From Elymus sibiricus (lineage: Eukaryota > Streptophyta > Magnoliopsida > Poales > Poaceae): a stretch of DNA of 64,000 nt. Below the pieces are notes generated by a model. That model was not told the DNA's origin and did not search any database. It was given only the letters and a program-made list of their open reading frames with translations. A program made the translations under genes and the position numbers. Below, piece after piece: positions 11,697-22,914 of this stretch. The stretch lies in the NCBI GenBank assembly GCA_039707655.1, contig CM077667.1, positions 60,293,628 to 60,357,627 of the forward strand, written 5' to 3'. Each line of letters opens with the position of its first letter. Positions within the stretch are counted from its first letter, which is position 1.

Positions 11697-13296
11697 CATC
11701 CTCAAAGGTATGTACTCATATCCTTGAAAAAGCTTTACTCCAAGTCATGAGCTAAAGCAACTCAAGTGATATGAAGACATTAAAATGTTTAATCGAAAGA
11801 TGGTAACCCCATTTTGAGCTTAATGATGAGTATGAACTATGATCAAGTATTCTTGCTTGGCTCCTAAGTCAATATACTCTAATATAGGTGACCTAGTCAC
11901 CGCCCATCATCTAGTTAAGAATCTAGTTTGGTTCATCCTCTATTTGCAAGATTTCTTGGAACCACTCAAATCTTCTCTAGTTGATATCTTTTTGTAAAAT
12001 CTTTTGCATTTCCTTTGAAAATTTCTTTTGACACTTTGTTACAAGTTATCTAAATTTATTTGCAAGTATCTCAAACATTGCCAAGTTTCCGTTTTAGCAT
12101 CGGAGCCGCCGATAGAAATAACTCAGTTCTACCGAATTAGCAGATGAGCTGCAAAACAACATCTCGGTACCACCGACTTGTTTGTCTCGGAGCCACCGAT
12201 TTGATATCTTCTCCAGTCTGTGTTCATGTTAGTGAATCTTTATTTCCTTAGTGATCCTATTGTGATATTTTCAATTCTTCGATGATCCCTTCATTTAAAA
12301 AAAGGGGGGGAGAAACTTTATTCAAGGATCCCTAACTAAAAGGAGGAGAAGTCTTACAAGCTCTCAGTTTAGCCAAAGGGAGAGAAATTATTTTCAATGA
12401 TTCCCTCCGTTTTTAATGCTATCTATAATTTTCATTTCTGTGAACCCTACATTCAATGACCCTTGTTCTCAAGGATCCCTTCTTAATCAATGATCCCTGT
12501 ATCTAACCCTGTGTATGACCTTTTTGGAAATTAATGCCAAAGGGGGAGAAATACCAAAGCTTCAAAGCTAAAGAGGGAGATACATGCTTATGCAAAGGGG
12601 GAGATATAATCAAGGGGGGGGGGGAATATGCAAAGTTTATACTTATATAGACAAGGTGAGAATACCAAAGTAGGGGGAGAAAAATATGTTTGGAAGAAAA
12701 TATGTTATTTCATTTGAGTACTCATGTTAGACCTTTCTCAACCTATCCAATCCCAAGATCTACATGCTAAGATTCAGGGGGAGAGGATGATCTACTATTT
12801 TCATATCTAAGGGGAGAAAGTTCTAAATGATCTTGGAGACATATCAATCTTAAGGAATACTATCTTCTATATGTTCTCCATATCTTGGTACTTTTGAGTT
12901 CTATTGCCTTTTGATTAGTAGAATACTATTGTGTTCCCTAACATTGTTTTCTCAAGTGTGCTTCTACTACTAGAATGCTCAAGAACTCGAGGTCAGTATA
13001 TGCATCATACCCTTGATCAAGATGATCTCTTGCTTCTTGCACATATTGTTTGCAAGAGTGAAGTCCTGAACAAGGATACATCTCATTCATATATATTTGA
13101 TGCATATAACCAAGATACACATGACTCATTATATCCCTTCTACTATATGTGTGTCCATGCATTCCAAAGCAACTATCCTTTAAAGGGATTGCACACATTT
13201 AGGGGGAGCAAATCTAAGTCATGCGTCTCTCAAAGTCTTCATTATATCCATGCATATCTTTATTTGAAGCTTTGATTGTATGTTGTCATCAATTAC

Positions 13297-13311
13297 CAAA
13301 AAGGGGGAGAT
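13297..13311 (+). promoter_or_regulatory. Polypurine tract of the Copia element
   Basis: aaaaagggggagat directly precedes the LTR start TGAAAGCATAATG. This is the expected primer site for second-strand synthesis and fixes the LTR border. Confidence 0.75.
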
Positions 13312-14795
13312 TGAAAGCATAATGTGCTCCCTTGGTGGTTTTGATAATTCATGACAACATACATTGTCTCTTGGACTAATATTTCTACCTAGTGTATTTC
13401 AGGTGAAAGTCCATAGAGAGAGATGGGTTGGCAAAAAGGATTGTGTGAAGAAACCCCAAGATGCAAGGAAATGGATTGGCAAAGCTTCAAGCAAGAGGAC
13501 TCTACATTTTACTTTGTGAGAAATCACTTTGAGTCCATAGGAAAGCCAATACTATTAAAAGGGGGGTAAGGTACTGTTGGTGAACAAGATGCTCCACGTG
13601 CACAAGTGATAGTCACCAAAAACACCCACAACCTCTTCCACAAAAGTCTGTCCAAAGCCAAATATCCAAAATCGGTGTAACCAACAATTTCCACTCGGTG
13701 CCACCGATTACCAAACTCAGACAGACCCATGCCAAACCCTGGCACATCGGTGCAACCGATTCCACTTCGGTGCCACCGAGTTTGGGTTGCCAACTTTCTG
13801 TTACCTCGATTCACAAAATTGGTACCACCGAGTTTGTTGGATCGGCATCACCGAGTTGTGCAATCTAACCGTTGGTTACCTAATCGGTACCACCGAGAAT
13901 TATATATCGGTCTCATCGAGATTCAAAAGTTACTGCCTTTTGGTCACTTCGGTACCACCGAGATTCACACATCGGTGTCACCGAGTTGGTCACTTTAGGT
14001 GTAACGGTTGGATTTTTGGGGATGCCTATATATACCCCTTCACCACCACCCACTCGAAAGAGAAGTACTCAGAACTATTCCATACTTGCCCCATCCAATT
14101 TTCTGAGAGAGAGCCACCTACTCATGTGTTGAGATCAAGCTATTCCATTCCTACCATATGAATCTTGATCTCTAGCCTCCCCAAGTTGCTTTCCACCAAA
14201 TCAATCTCTTCCACCATAGCGAAATCTATGAGAGAGTGATTGTGTGTTGAGGAGTCTATCATCTTGAAGCACAAGAGCAAGGAGTTCATCGACATTGCCG
14301 AGCCTATGACCTTTTGAAGGGTGGTACCTCCTAGATTGGTTAGGTGTTGCTTGGGAGCCTCCTACTTCGTGTTGTGGAGTTGAACCAAGAAGTTTGTACG
14401 GGCAAGGAGATCGCCTACTTCGTGAAGATCTACCCATAGTGAGGCTAGTCCTTCGTGGACCCTTATGGGTGGAGCCCTCCGTGGACTCTCGCGACCGTTA
14501 CCCTCCGTGTGTTGAAGACTCCATAAACGTGGATGTACGATAGCACCACCTATCGGAACCACGGGAAAAATCTTCGTGTCCCTCATGCGTTTGATGTTCC
14601 TATCTCAACTCTTTATTTCATGTGCAATGTCTTTACTCTCCACTGCCATACTTGTTGACTTGCATGTGTAGGGTGTGCTTGACTTGCTATAATTGCTAAA
14701 ATCTGCCAACCAATTAACTTGGGAAAAGGTTAGGTTTTTAATTCCTGCAAGTAGTCTATTCACCCCCCTCTAGACACACTTCTAGTGATCCCTCA
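13312..14795 (+). repeat. 3' LTR of the Copia element (about 1484 bp)
   Basis: It starts TGAAAGCATAATGTGC after the purine tract and ends near gtgatccctca. A TATA box (tatatata, 14027-14034) lies in the middle. Upstream of the TATA box is a cluster of short palindromic motifs of the form TCGGTgccACCGA. The right end is inferred from the usual position of the cacccccctctag block and may be off by a few bases. Confidence 0.65.
13680..14000 (+). repeat. Cluster of TCGG-N-CCGA palindromic motifs in the Copia U3
   Basis: About ten copies of a short inverted motif occur here, for example tcggtgccaccga, tcggtaccaccgag and atcggtgtcaccgag. They sit just upstream of the LTR TATA box. Related motifs (tcggtaccaccga, tcggagccaccga) recur in the internal tail at 12100-12210. 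Confidence 0.75.
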
Positions 14796-14825
14796 GATGC
14801 AGTATCGATGCTCCATGTCCGTGTG

Positions 14826-15297
14826 TGAGGGAGTCCGGGATTAAGGGGTCCTCGAGCCGTTGACTTATCTCTTATAGTCCGGCCCGATGGGCCGCCTTAT
14901 GGCATCTTCAGGAAGGCCGAACTACGAAATGACCCTAGGCTTATGAGGGGAATATTCCGAAGACTTGGTGTGTCCTCCAAGAAAGAATGGGTGTATCTAT
15001 GACCAGATGGAAATCGACCATTTGGAACCCTAGGGATCCCTGGTGTCTATATAAACCAAGGGGCTTAGTCCATAGAGAGACAAGTCAACTCATTAGGGTT
15101 TAGCTCGTTTGATCTCGAGGTAGATCTACTCTGTAATCTTCATACTCAATAATACAATCAAGTAGGACGTAGGGTTTTACCTCCTCAAGAGGGTCCGAAC
15201 CTGGGTAAACACTGTCGCATTCGTCCCCTGTTACCATCGATCCTAGGTTCAGAGTTCGGGACCCCCTACCCAAGATCCGCCGGTTTCGACACCGACA
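14826..15297 (+). repeat. 5' LTR of the second Gypsy element (472 bp)
   Basis: It begins tgagggagtccggg and ends gtttcgacaccgaca. TATA box tatataa is at 15048-15054. The end half matches the left Gypsy LTR closely while the U3 half is diverged. Confidence 0.85.
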
Positions 15298-15343
15298 TTG
15301 GTGCTTTCATTGAGAATTCCGTTGTGAAATCTCTTGTGGATCG

Positions 15344-18267
15344 ATGGCTCGCCTAATCATCTACGAACAGGCCTGGAACAAGGACATTTTTGTCCCCGGA
15401 CTGGTCTTCGCGTTCGGCAGCGTCGTGCTGCATGCTAACTCAACCGGCCATCTAGGACGGATCGAAAATTTCGCCCACGGTCAGGAGATCAAGTTCGGGA
15501 ACCTAGAGTTCACCGCCGACTCCCGTGTCGATCTATTCCTCGCTGAACCCTCAGTTTTGTCCGACGGGCCCGGAGATCCCGGAGCTTCAACCCCGGGCCC
15601 ACTATCCGGCTCGACCCTCAGATCTATCTCCGTCGAAGGTCCGGCCTCGAGCCCGGACTCGGTGATGGTACCTGAATATCAAGGTTCGACCTTCGCCAAA
15701 CACGCCCATCCCGAAGACGCCCTGGAGCTCAACTCCAAGGGCCCTCAGGAAACCGATCTGGTCGTCCTCTCGTGGTTGAACGAGGCTCTAGACCGGATCC
15801 AGTCGATGGCAATCGAGGATGATCTTACCTCGACCCACATTCCGGTCAACCTAGAGGCCGGTTACGGGGAATTCTATGGCCCACCCGCCGCCCATCTGGT
15901 AGCCACTGTCGACGACTTAACCGACATGTTGGACTACGCCTCCGAAGAGGCAGAACACATGGATGAAGAGATCGGTGACCCCGCCCCATGACCACCGGGA
16001 GGTGAACAGCCACCTCGACCTATGATGTCTATATGGTGGACAACCCTAACGATAGGGAGAACCAGACCCCCAGGAAGAACGGCGAAAAATCCGGCTAAGC
16101 ATCAAAACGCCGGAAACAACGCAAGCCATCCAAGACCAACAAGGGAAGGGAAGCCGTTACAGGCATCGGGGAAATGGATACCCCGGAGGACCTCGGCGAT
16201 CCTGAAGCCTCCGCGGAGCCGTTAGAGGACCCGAAAAGGCTCACGGATCAGCAAGACGCCGAGGACCTCAATGATTCCGAGTATGATGACTACCTCCCAC
16301 ATGCTGGGGAGGAAGAAAACCTCGAAGCCAAAGACTTCACCATCCCCGAAAACCCCGAGGACCAAGAACGATTCAGGCAATGGCTCATAGCCACCGCTCG
16401 GACCTTAAAGGCAAAGCAGCAGCAACTCAAAGCCGAATAAGACACCATCAACAACAGATGGACACAAGTTCTGACAGGCGAAGAAGGGTTCGGCACTGAG
16501 CGGCCAGACCAAAACAGGAGTTACCCTCGCTGACGTCTGCTGCCGCAATTCGACGATGAGACCCTTGAGCCTGAATCTCCCAGGCGCACTCAGTATGACC
16601 AGCCGGACTGCCCCCCTCGAGAACGGGACAGGGTGGCTCAAGACGCCGAGTACTGGCCCACGTCACCTCATAGGAGAGGAAAGGGGCCAACACAGCCTGA
16701 GGATCGATACGATCTTCGGCAGGACCTGGACTATAGGTCAGGCCACACCAGATCCATTTACGGATCTAGGGGACGCTCCCCCGTTAGACGGGATGGCTAC
16801 CGATCGTGGCTCGACCACAACCACAGAAACCGGGAACAATACCGGGCTCACCCAACAGCCGATCTCCGGAGTGACGTAGCCTAAATCAGAGGCGCCGCAC
16901 ACCCGTTGTGTTTTACTGATGAGGTCATGCAGCACCAGTTCCCCGAAGGGTTTAAACCCATCAACATAGAATCATACGATGGAACGACGGACTCAGCCGT
17001 CTGGATCGAGGACTTCCTCCTTCACATCCATATGGCCAGAGGAGACAATCTCCATGCCATCAAATACCTACCACTCAAACTGAAGGGACCAGCTCGGCAC
17101 TGGCTAAACAGTCTCCCCGAGAAATTCATTGGGAGCTGGGAGGATCTCGAAGACGCCTTCCGGTCTAACTTCCAAGGCACTTACGTCCAGCCCCCAGACT
17201 CTTCCGACCTAAGCAATGTCGTCCAGAAGACTGGTGAATCGGCCAGGCAGTTCTTCAATCGGTTCTTGACTAAGAAGAACCAAATCGTCGACTGTCCGGA
17301 CGCCGAGGAAATAGCCTCGTTTAGACACAACATCCAGGACGAATGGTTAGCCCGCCAGCTCGGCCAGGATAAACCGAGAACAATGTCGGCCTTCACCTCA
17401 CTTATGACCCGCTTTTGTGCGGGCGAAGACAACTGGCTGGCTCACCGAAGCGACAATCCTGAAGATCCCGGCACCTCTGAAGTGCGGGACGACAACAGAA
17501 AGCCAAGGCACAACAAAAATAAACGACGCCACAACAATGGCGACTCAGAAGACACGACCGTCAATGCTGGTTTTCGTAACTCAAAACTCAGACAGCAGAA
17601 GAAGCCCTCTAAAGGAAACAGGGATGGACATACTGCTTTGGATAAAATCATGCATAGACCATGCCAAATCCACGACACACAAGACAAGCCGGCCACCCAC
17701 ACCAACAGAAACTGTTGGGTGTTAAAACAAGCCGGCAAACTCGCAGCCGAAGAACAGAGCAAGAGCCCACGTAGCGATGACGATGAGGAACCTCCTGGGC
17801 CGAACAATGGCGGACAAAAGGCATTCCCTCCCGAGGTCAAAACTGTGAACATGATATATGTCACACATATACCCAAAAAGGAGAGGAAACGCGCACTTCG
17901 GGAGGTCTACGCCGTAGAACCCATAGCTCCGAAGTTTAACCCGTGGTCGGCTTGCCCGATCACCTTCGATCGTAGGGATCATCTGACCAGCATCCATCAT
18001 GGAGGCTCGGGCGCCCTCGTCCTGGACCCCATTGTCAATGGGTTCCACCTCACTAGAGTCCTTATGGACGGAGGAAGCAGCCTTAATCTGATTTACTCAC
18101 ACAAAATAAAAAAGATGGGTATTGACCTATCAAGAATTAAGCCCAACAACACTACCTTCAAGGGAGTCATCCCCGGTGTCGAAGCACGCTGCTCGGGTAC
18201 CGTGACGTTGGAAGTAGTGTTCGGTTCGCTCGATAACTTCCGTAGCGAAGACTTGATCTTCGATATA
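15344..18267 (+). pseudogene. gag-protease of the second Gypsy element, 5' portion before CACTA-A
   Basis: An N-terminal ORF (15344-15991, 215 residues) starts MARLIIYEQAW shortly after the LTR. The gag-protease frame then continues in another frame from about 16174 through stops at 16438-16440, near 16531 and at 16882-16884. The long open part begins at 16906. It has a gag core (LKLKGPARHWLNSLPEKF, then SWEDLEDAF), an unusual C/H-rich stretch (CQIHDTQDKPATHTNRNC) in place of a normal zinc knuckle, and a retropepsin-like motif (LMDGGSSLNLIYS, about residue 386). The frame is cut at FDI by CACTA-A and resumes at 31527. The several stops make it inactive. Confidence 0.85.
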
Positions 18268-18286
18268 CACTAGTAGAAAATAGGGC
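18268..18286 (+). repeat. Left terminal inverted repeat of CACTA-A
   Basis: CACTAGTAGAAAATAGGGC differs by one base from the inverted right end (31523-31505). Confidence 0.9.
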
Positions 18287-18309
18287 TTTGATCCGGGCCA
18301 GATCAGAGC

Positions 18310-18560
18310 ATTAGTCCCGGTTCTGTTACAAACCGGGTGCAATGGGTGCATCAATCCCGGTTCGAGCGGCCAGGGCGCCGGCCGGGCCTCGGCAGGAACC
18401 AGTCCCGGTTCGCCTGACACCTTTAGTCCCGGTTCCAGACACGAACCGGGACTAAAGGGCCTCGCTCCTGGCCAAGCCCCTTTAGTCCCGGTGCTAACCA
18501 CCAACCGGGACTAAAGAGACACCATTAGTCCCGGTGCTAGCCACCAACCGGGACTTAAGA
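18310..18560 (+). repeat. Left subterminal palindromes of CACTA-A
   Basis: Several units of the form TTAGTCCCGGTT...AACCGGGACTAA occur, each a near-perfect inverted repeat. In the En/Spm family such repeats are the binding sites of the element's DNA-binding protein; here that role is inferred. The cluster ends about 10 bases before the transposase TATA box. Confidence 0.85.
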
Positions 18561-18566
18561 GTTGCC

Positions 18567-18575
18567 TATATATAT
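18567..18575 (+). promoter_or_regulatory. TATA box of the CACTA-A transposase gene
   Basis: tatatatat directly follows the palindrome cluster. A leader exon then runs to about 19027. A GT donor (atg|gtgagc) and the acceptor acgcag at 19175 bound a short intron before the transposase ATG. Confidence 0.65.
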
Positions 18576-20562
18576 GCTCGTCCCTACCCGCTCACTCCTC
18601 TGTTTTTTGGCTGGCCGGCGTGTGGGAGGTGTGCTGTTCTCTGTTCTCACCTCCTATGCACATGAGGTGTTCGATGAAATGCCGCAGCCACACTTAAGCT
18701 TTCTCCTATCCAAGCTCGACCTCCAAGCTACATTTTCCCCAAGATTTGTTTAGGGTTGGCGGTGCACCAACTACACAAGTGTTCTAAAAGGTTAACGACT
18801 TCATCGTTTCATCTCTCACTGCTAGTTTAGCTCACTTCAAATGCTCTAGAAGTAGAGTGTGGTTTGTGGGTTTTAGTGAAGGAGTGTATGTGAGAGTTCT
18901 TTTGATTTAGACGCACAATTAGAGCTGAAATTAACTTCTTAGAGTCTGCACATGTGTAGGGTGCCGTTCCCGTCCCCGTCCTCACCGTCGTCGATCGCCC
19001 GCGCAGATCTCGTCGCCGACACCACCATGGTGAGCCTCTTGTTCTTATCTTCTTTTTCAAAGAAAAAAATTCTTACTTGTATGATTTACATAGATACTTG
19101 TATTAATTTGGTCACTTCTCTATTCATGATGTTCTGTAATGGTTTTTGATACACTTAATTATATAATGCACGCAGATGAACCGGCAATGGATGTACGGTG
19201 ACCGGCGCACCTCCGAGTACATTGAGGGCCTGCATAAATTTCTCGAAGTGGCTAAGGCAAACAAGCAGAATGGTTTTATGTATTGTCCATGTACTGTCTG
19301 TGAGAATACGAAGGATTACTCTAACTCGAAAACCCTTCACTCCCACCTGCTTGATAACGGTTTCATGCCACACTATAATGTTTGGACCAAGCACGGAGAA
19401 AGAGGGGTTATGATGGAAGACAACGAAGAAGAAGAGGACGATGACAGCTATCCTATGTTCCCTGAATACGGTGATACTGCAACGAGGGAAGCTGAAGATC
19501 AAGAGGCACCAGACGATGTGCCCGATGATGATCTTGGCCGGGTCATTGTGGATGCACAGAGAGAATGCGAAAGTGAAAGGGAGAAGTTGAAGATCGATCG
19601 CACGTTAGAGGATCACAAAAAGGGTTGTACCCAAACTGCGAAGATGACAACACAAAGCTCGGTACCACACTAGAATTGCTGCAATGGAAGACAGACAATG
19701 GTGTATCTGACAAGGGATTTGGTTCGCTACTGAAAATAATGAAGAACAAGCTTCCAAAGGATAATGAATTGCCCGACAGTATGTACGAAGCAAAGAAGGT
19801 TCTCTGCCCTCTAGGATTGGAGGTGCAGAAGATACATTCATGCCCTAATGACTGCATCCTCTACCGCGGTGAGTACGAGGAATTGAACGCATGCCCGGTA
19901 TGCGGTGCATTGCGGTATAAGATCAGACGAGATGACCCTGGTGATGTTGAGGGCGAGCGTCCCAGTAAGAGGGTTCCTGCCAAGGTGATGTGGTATGCTC
20001 CAATAATACCACGGTTGAAACGTCTGTTCAGAAAGAAAGAGCATGCCAAGTTGTTTTGATGGCACAAAGATGACCGTAAGAAAGACGGGAAGTTGTGAGC
20101 ACCCGCTGACGGGTCGCAGTGGAGAAAAATCGAGACAAAGTGGGGGGACTTTGCAGGTGACTCAAGGAACGTATGGTTTGGTTTAAGTGCAGACGGCATT
20201 AATCCTTTTGGGGAGCAGAGCAACAAGCATAGCACATGGCCCGTGACTCTATGTGTCTATAAACTTCCTCCTTGGTTGTGCATGAAGCGGAAGTTCATTA
20301 TGATGCCAGTGCTCATCCAAGGCCCTAAGCAACCCGGCAACGACATTGATGTGTACCTAAGGCCATTAGTTGAAGAGCTTTTACAGCTGTGGAATGGAAA
20401 AGGTGTACGTGCGTGGGATGAGCATAAACAAGATGAATTTGACCTACGAGCGTTGCTGTTTGTAACCATCAATGATTGGCCTGCTCTTAGTAACCTTTCA
20501 GGACAAACAAACAAGGGATACATCGCATGCACGCACTGTTTAGATGATACCCATAGTATATA

Positions 20563-22914
20563 TCTCCTATTTACTAATTGGAGGCACCATTGAAGTCTCC
20601 ACGTTAATCCACATCTGCGGAATTAATTTAGCCATTAGATTTTAAATTTGATGGTCAAGATCTGTTAGAAAATGCCGCCTCAATAATAATAAAAAACCAC
20701 AACGTACGTAAATAGGATTTAAGCCCGCACGTACAAAAAGGTGTCCCAATGCCCACGTCTAAGTTATTTCCAAACAAAAAACAGCCACGTATAGGTACTG
20801 AAAAATAAAATAAAAAACAACAGGCCTTCTTGCGTTAACATGCAAATAAAGAGTCCTCATGCTCCAAGTAAAAAAAAAGTCCACATCTCAATCTGAAAAA
20901 CAAAATCTACAGACATATATATATAAAAGAGACCCAAAGCCTCACGTCCAGAAATAATGGAGCCATGCCCACACGTACAAAAAGGTGTCCCCAACGCTCA
21001 AGTCTAAGTTCGTTGGAAAAACAAAACAAAAACCACCCACGTCTAGGTTTAAAAAATGCAGAACAACAAGCCATCTTTGCTTAACATGGAAATAAGATGT
21101 CCTAAAGGCCCACGTGAAACTAGAGTGCACATCTTAATCTGACGAAACTAAATGCACAGACGTACATAGAAGAGACCTAAAGCCTCATGTCCAAAAAAGT
21201 GCAGCCTATGCACAATTTTGAGAAAGAAAATTCAGTCGTGGATAGAGGTAGCAAGACATGTTGTAGACACTACAGAATTCCTCTGCGTAGACTCGACGCT
21301 GTACCAATGATCATACGATATGGTGGTGCAGCCAACCTTGACGATGGTGATATTTTCCTTCAATCTCCACTTGAGAAGAGTGATAAAATAGTTTGCATGT
21401 CAAAGTAACGGAATAAATTGATTTTATGTGTCTCAGATTTCTGGATTTCTTTAAATTTGTACTACTTTCTTTTGTACTCAGTTTCATCTAATTTTAATAT
21501 TTCATGCATGTAATTCAAACATATGAAGGTGATTTAGCTTGCTATTTGTACACCTTCCTAATTCTTAACTTAATCAACATGCATAATATAGTCGTGGATG
21601 CAACATTGCAGATATTATTGGTTCATTTACAACTCTATCAAAACCATTGGTGCATGGTACACATCTCATTGAGTAGGTTCCCTTTCTTTATTTCCTTCGA
21701 GTACTATAAACACAACATTTTCTTATTATTAAATATTAGTTCATTGATGTTATACATTCTTATTTTGTAGTGATGGAACAACATCTTCGTGTGTGTTCGT
21801 TACCATTAGTTAAATCAATTAAACAATTTGTTTACCAGCGAAACATACAACAGATCTATATACTTATTTCTTATTCTATTGCATGGCTGTCATATGATAA
21901 ATCTGATTTGTTTTCTTCTTTCTGACTTTGTTATATACGTAGGACCAAAAAACAGAGAATATATGCTGCTATATTGTGCCTGCCTTGATGTTAATAATAC
22001 TTTTCTCAATTGGCAAAAAACCAAAACCTTAAAAAAATTGCATATGTCTATGCATTTCTATTCCTCTATTAGATTACAATAGTATGTATGAGCAAGATAT
22101 GCATTTATCCATATATATGCCGAGGGCACATACACACACCTTAAGGTTCATATTCACCAATCCACATTCCCCTATTTCCATACGTCTTCGTGTCGACTGT
22201 AGTGATGGAGAAACAAGAATGGCCTCTAATTCCTAATTTCATAGGGATTCTTATCATTTCATCAAGGCCCTCAGACTATTAATTATCTGTTATGTGTTAA
22301 CTTACTTAACACTTCAACTTCGTCTACATGTTAATCATATACTTGGATTTCTATCAAGCATGTACATGATGATAATCTAACAACACTTTACATAGTATGA
22401 GGCTGCCAGCCTTTGAAGGCAACGTACAAATGTAGTAGCCATGATACAAGTCATTCGTTTCACTTTCTTGGTTTCATTTTGTGCCATGGCGAGTTCCAAC
22501 ACATGACAGAGCGATTGTATTTGGTACAACTAAATATGTGAATAAAAACTTAAATAGTTTTGAGATATGTCATAACACAAGGAATATCAGAATGATTTTG
22601 TGTATGCTATGAAATATAAGTATTGTTGAAATTGTTTCTTTCTTTAGTTTCTGGGATAGGACACACAATTTTGTGCCGCGCAAATATCTCCACCCAATTG
22701 CAATTTTACCGATCAGGGCATATTTCATTTAAAAAACATAATAAATAGTAAAGAAATTTCAGTAAGCTTCCATCATAATATTTAGGATATGAGAACAGGA
22801 ATATCACCCATATATCTTAATAATCTGGAGACGGAGAATCATTGTTTTAAAATTTAAAAGTAATCTAAAATAGTGTAGTTCCTAACCCGTGCAGGCGCAC
22901 GGGTTACTGACTAG
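20563..22914 (+). mobile_element. Non-autonomous Helitron inside the CACTA-A transposase (2,352 bp)
   Basis: It starts TCTCCTATTTACTA and ends with hairpin CCCGTGCaggcGCACGGG (22886-22903) followed by ttactgaCTAG. The flanks are ...agtatata before and tttggac after. The intact CACTA-B copy reads agtatatatttggac at this place, so the insertion lies exactly between A and T, as Helitrons do, without target duplication. No Rep/helicase gene is present. An internal two-copy repeat of about 240 bp occurs (20720-20945 and 20960-21185, sharing cacgtacaaaaaggtgtccc). A 73-codon ORF (21187-21408) was not recognised. Confidence 0.9.
22886..22903 (+). repeat. 3' terminal hairpin of the Helitron
   Basis: A 7-bp stem (cccgtgc/gcacggg) with a 4-base loop lies 7 bases before the terminal CTAG. 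This is the standard Helitron 3' end. Confidence 0.9.

Larger units (their letters stand above)
11697..14795 (+). mobile_element. Copia retrotransposon of SIRE/Maximus type, 3' part
   Basis: The segment has a non-coding internal tail (11697-13296), a polypurine tract (aaaaagggggagat) and a 3' LTR (13312-14795). The internal tail contains repeated ggggagaaa blocks and no gag or pol frame. The left border is the end of the minus-strand Athila-like LTR, which inserted here. The LTR end reading ctattcacccccctctagac is typical of grass SIRE/Maximus elements as I remember them. The 30 bases after the LTR (14796-14825) are flanking sequence of unknown origin. Confidence 0.7.

Noticed and set aside
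12407..12440. ccctccgtttttaatgc as a Stowaway MITE end
   Set aside because: No matching inverted end and no TA duplication were found.
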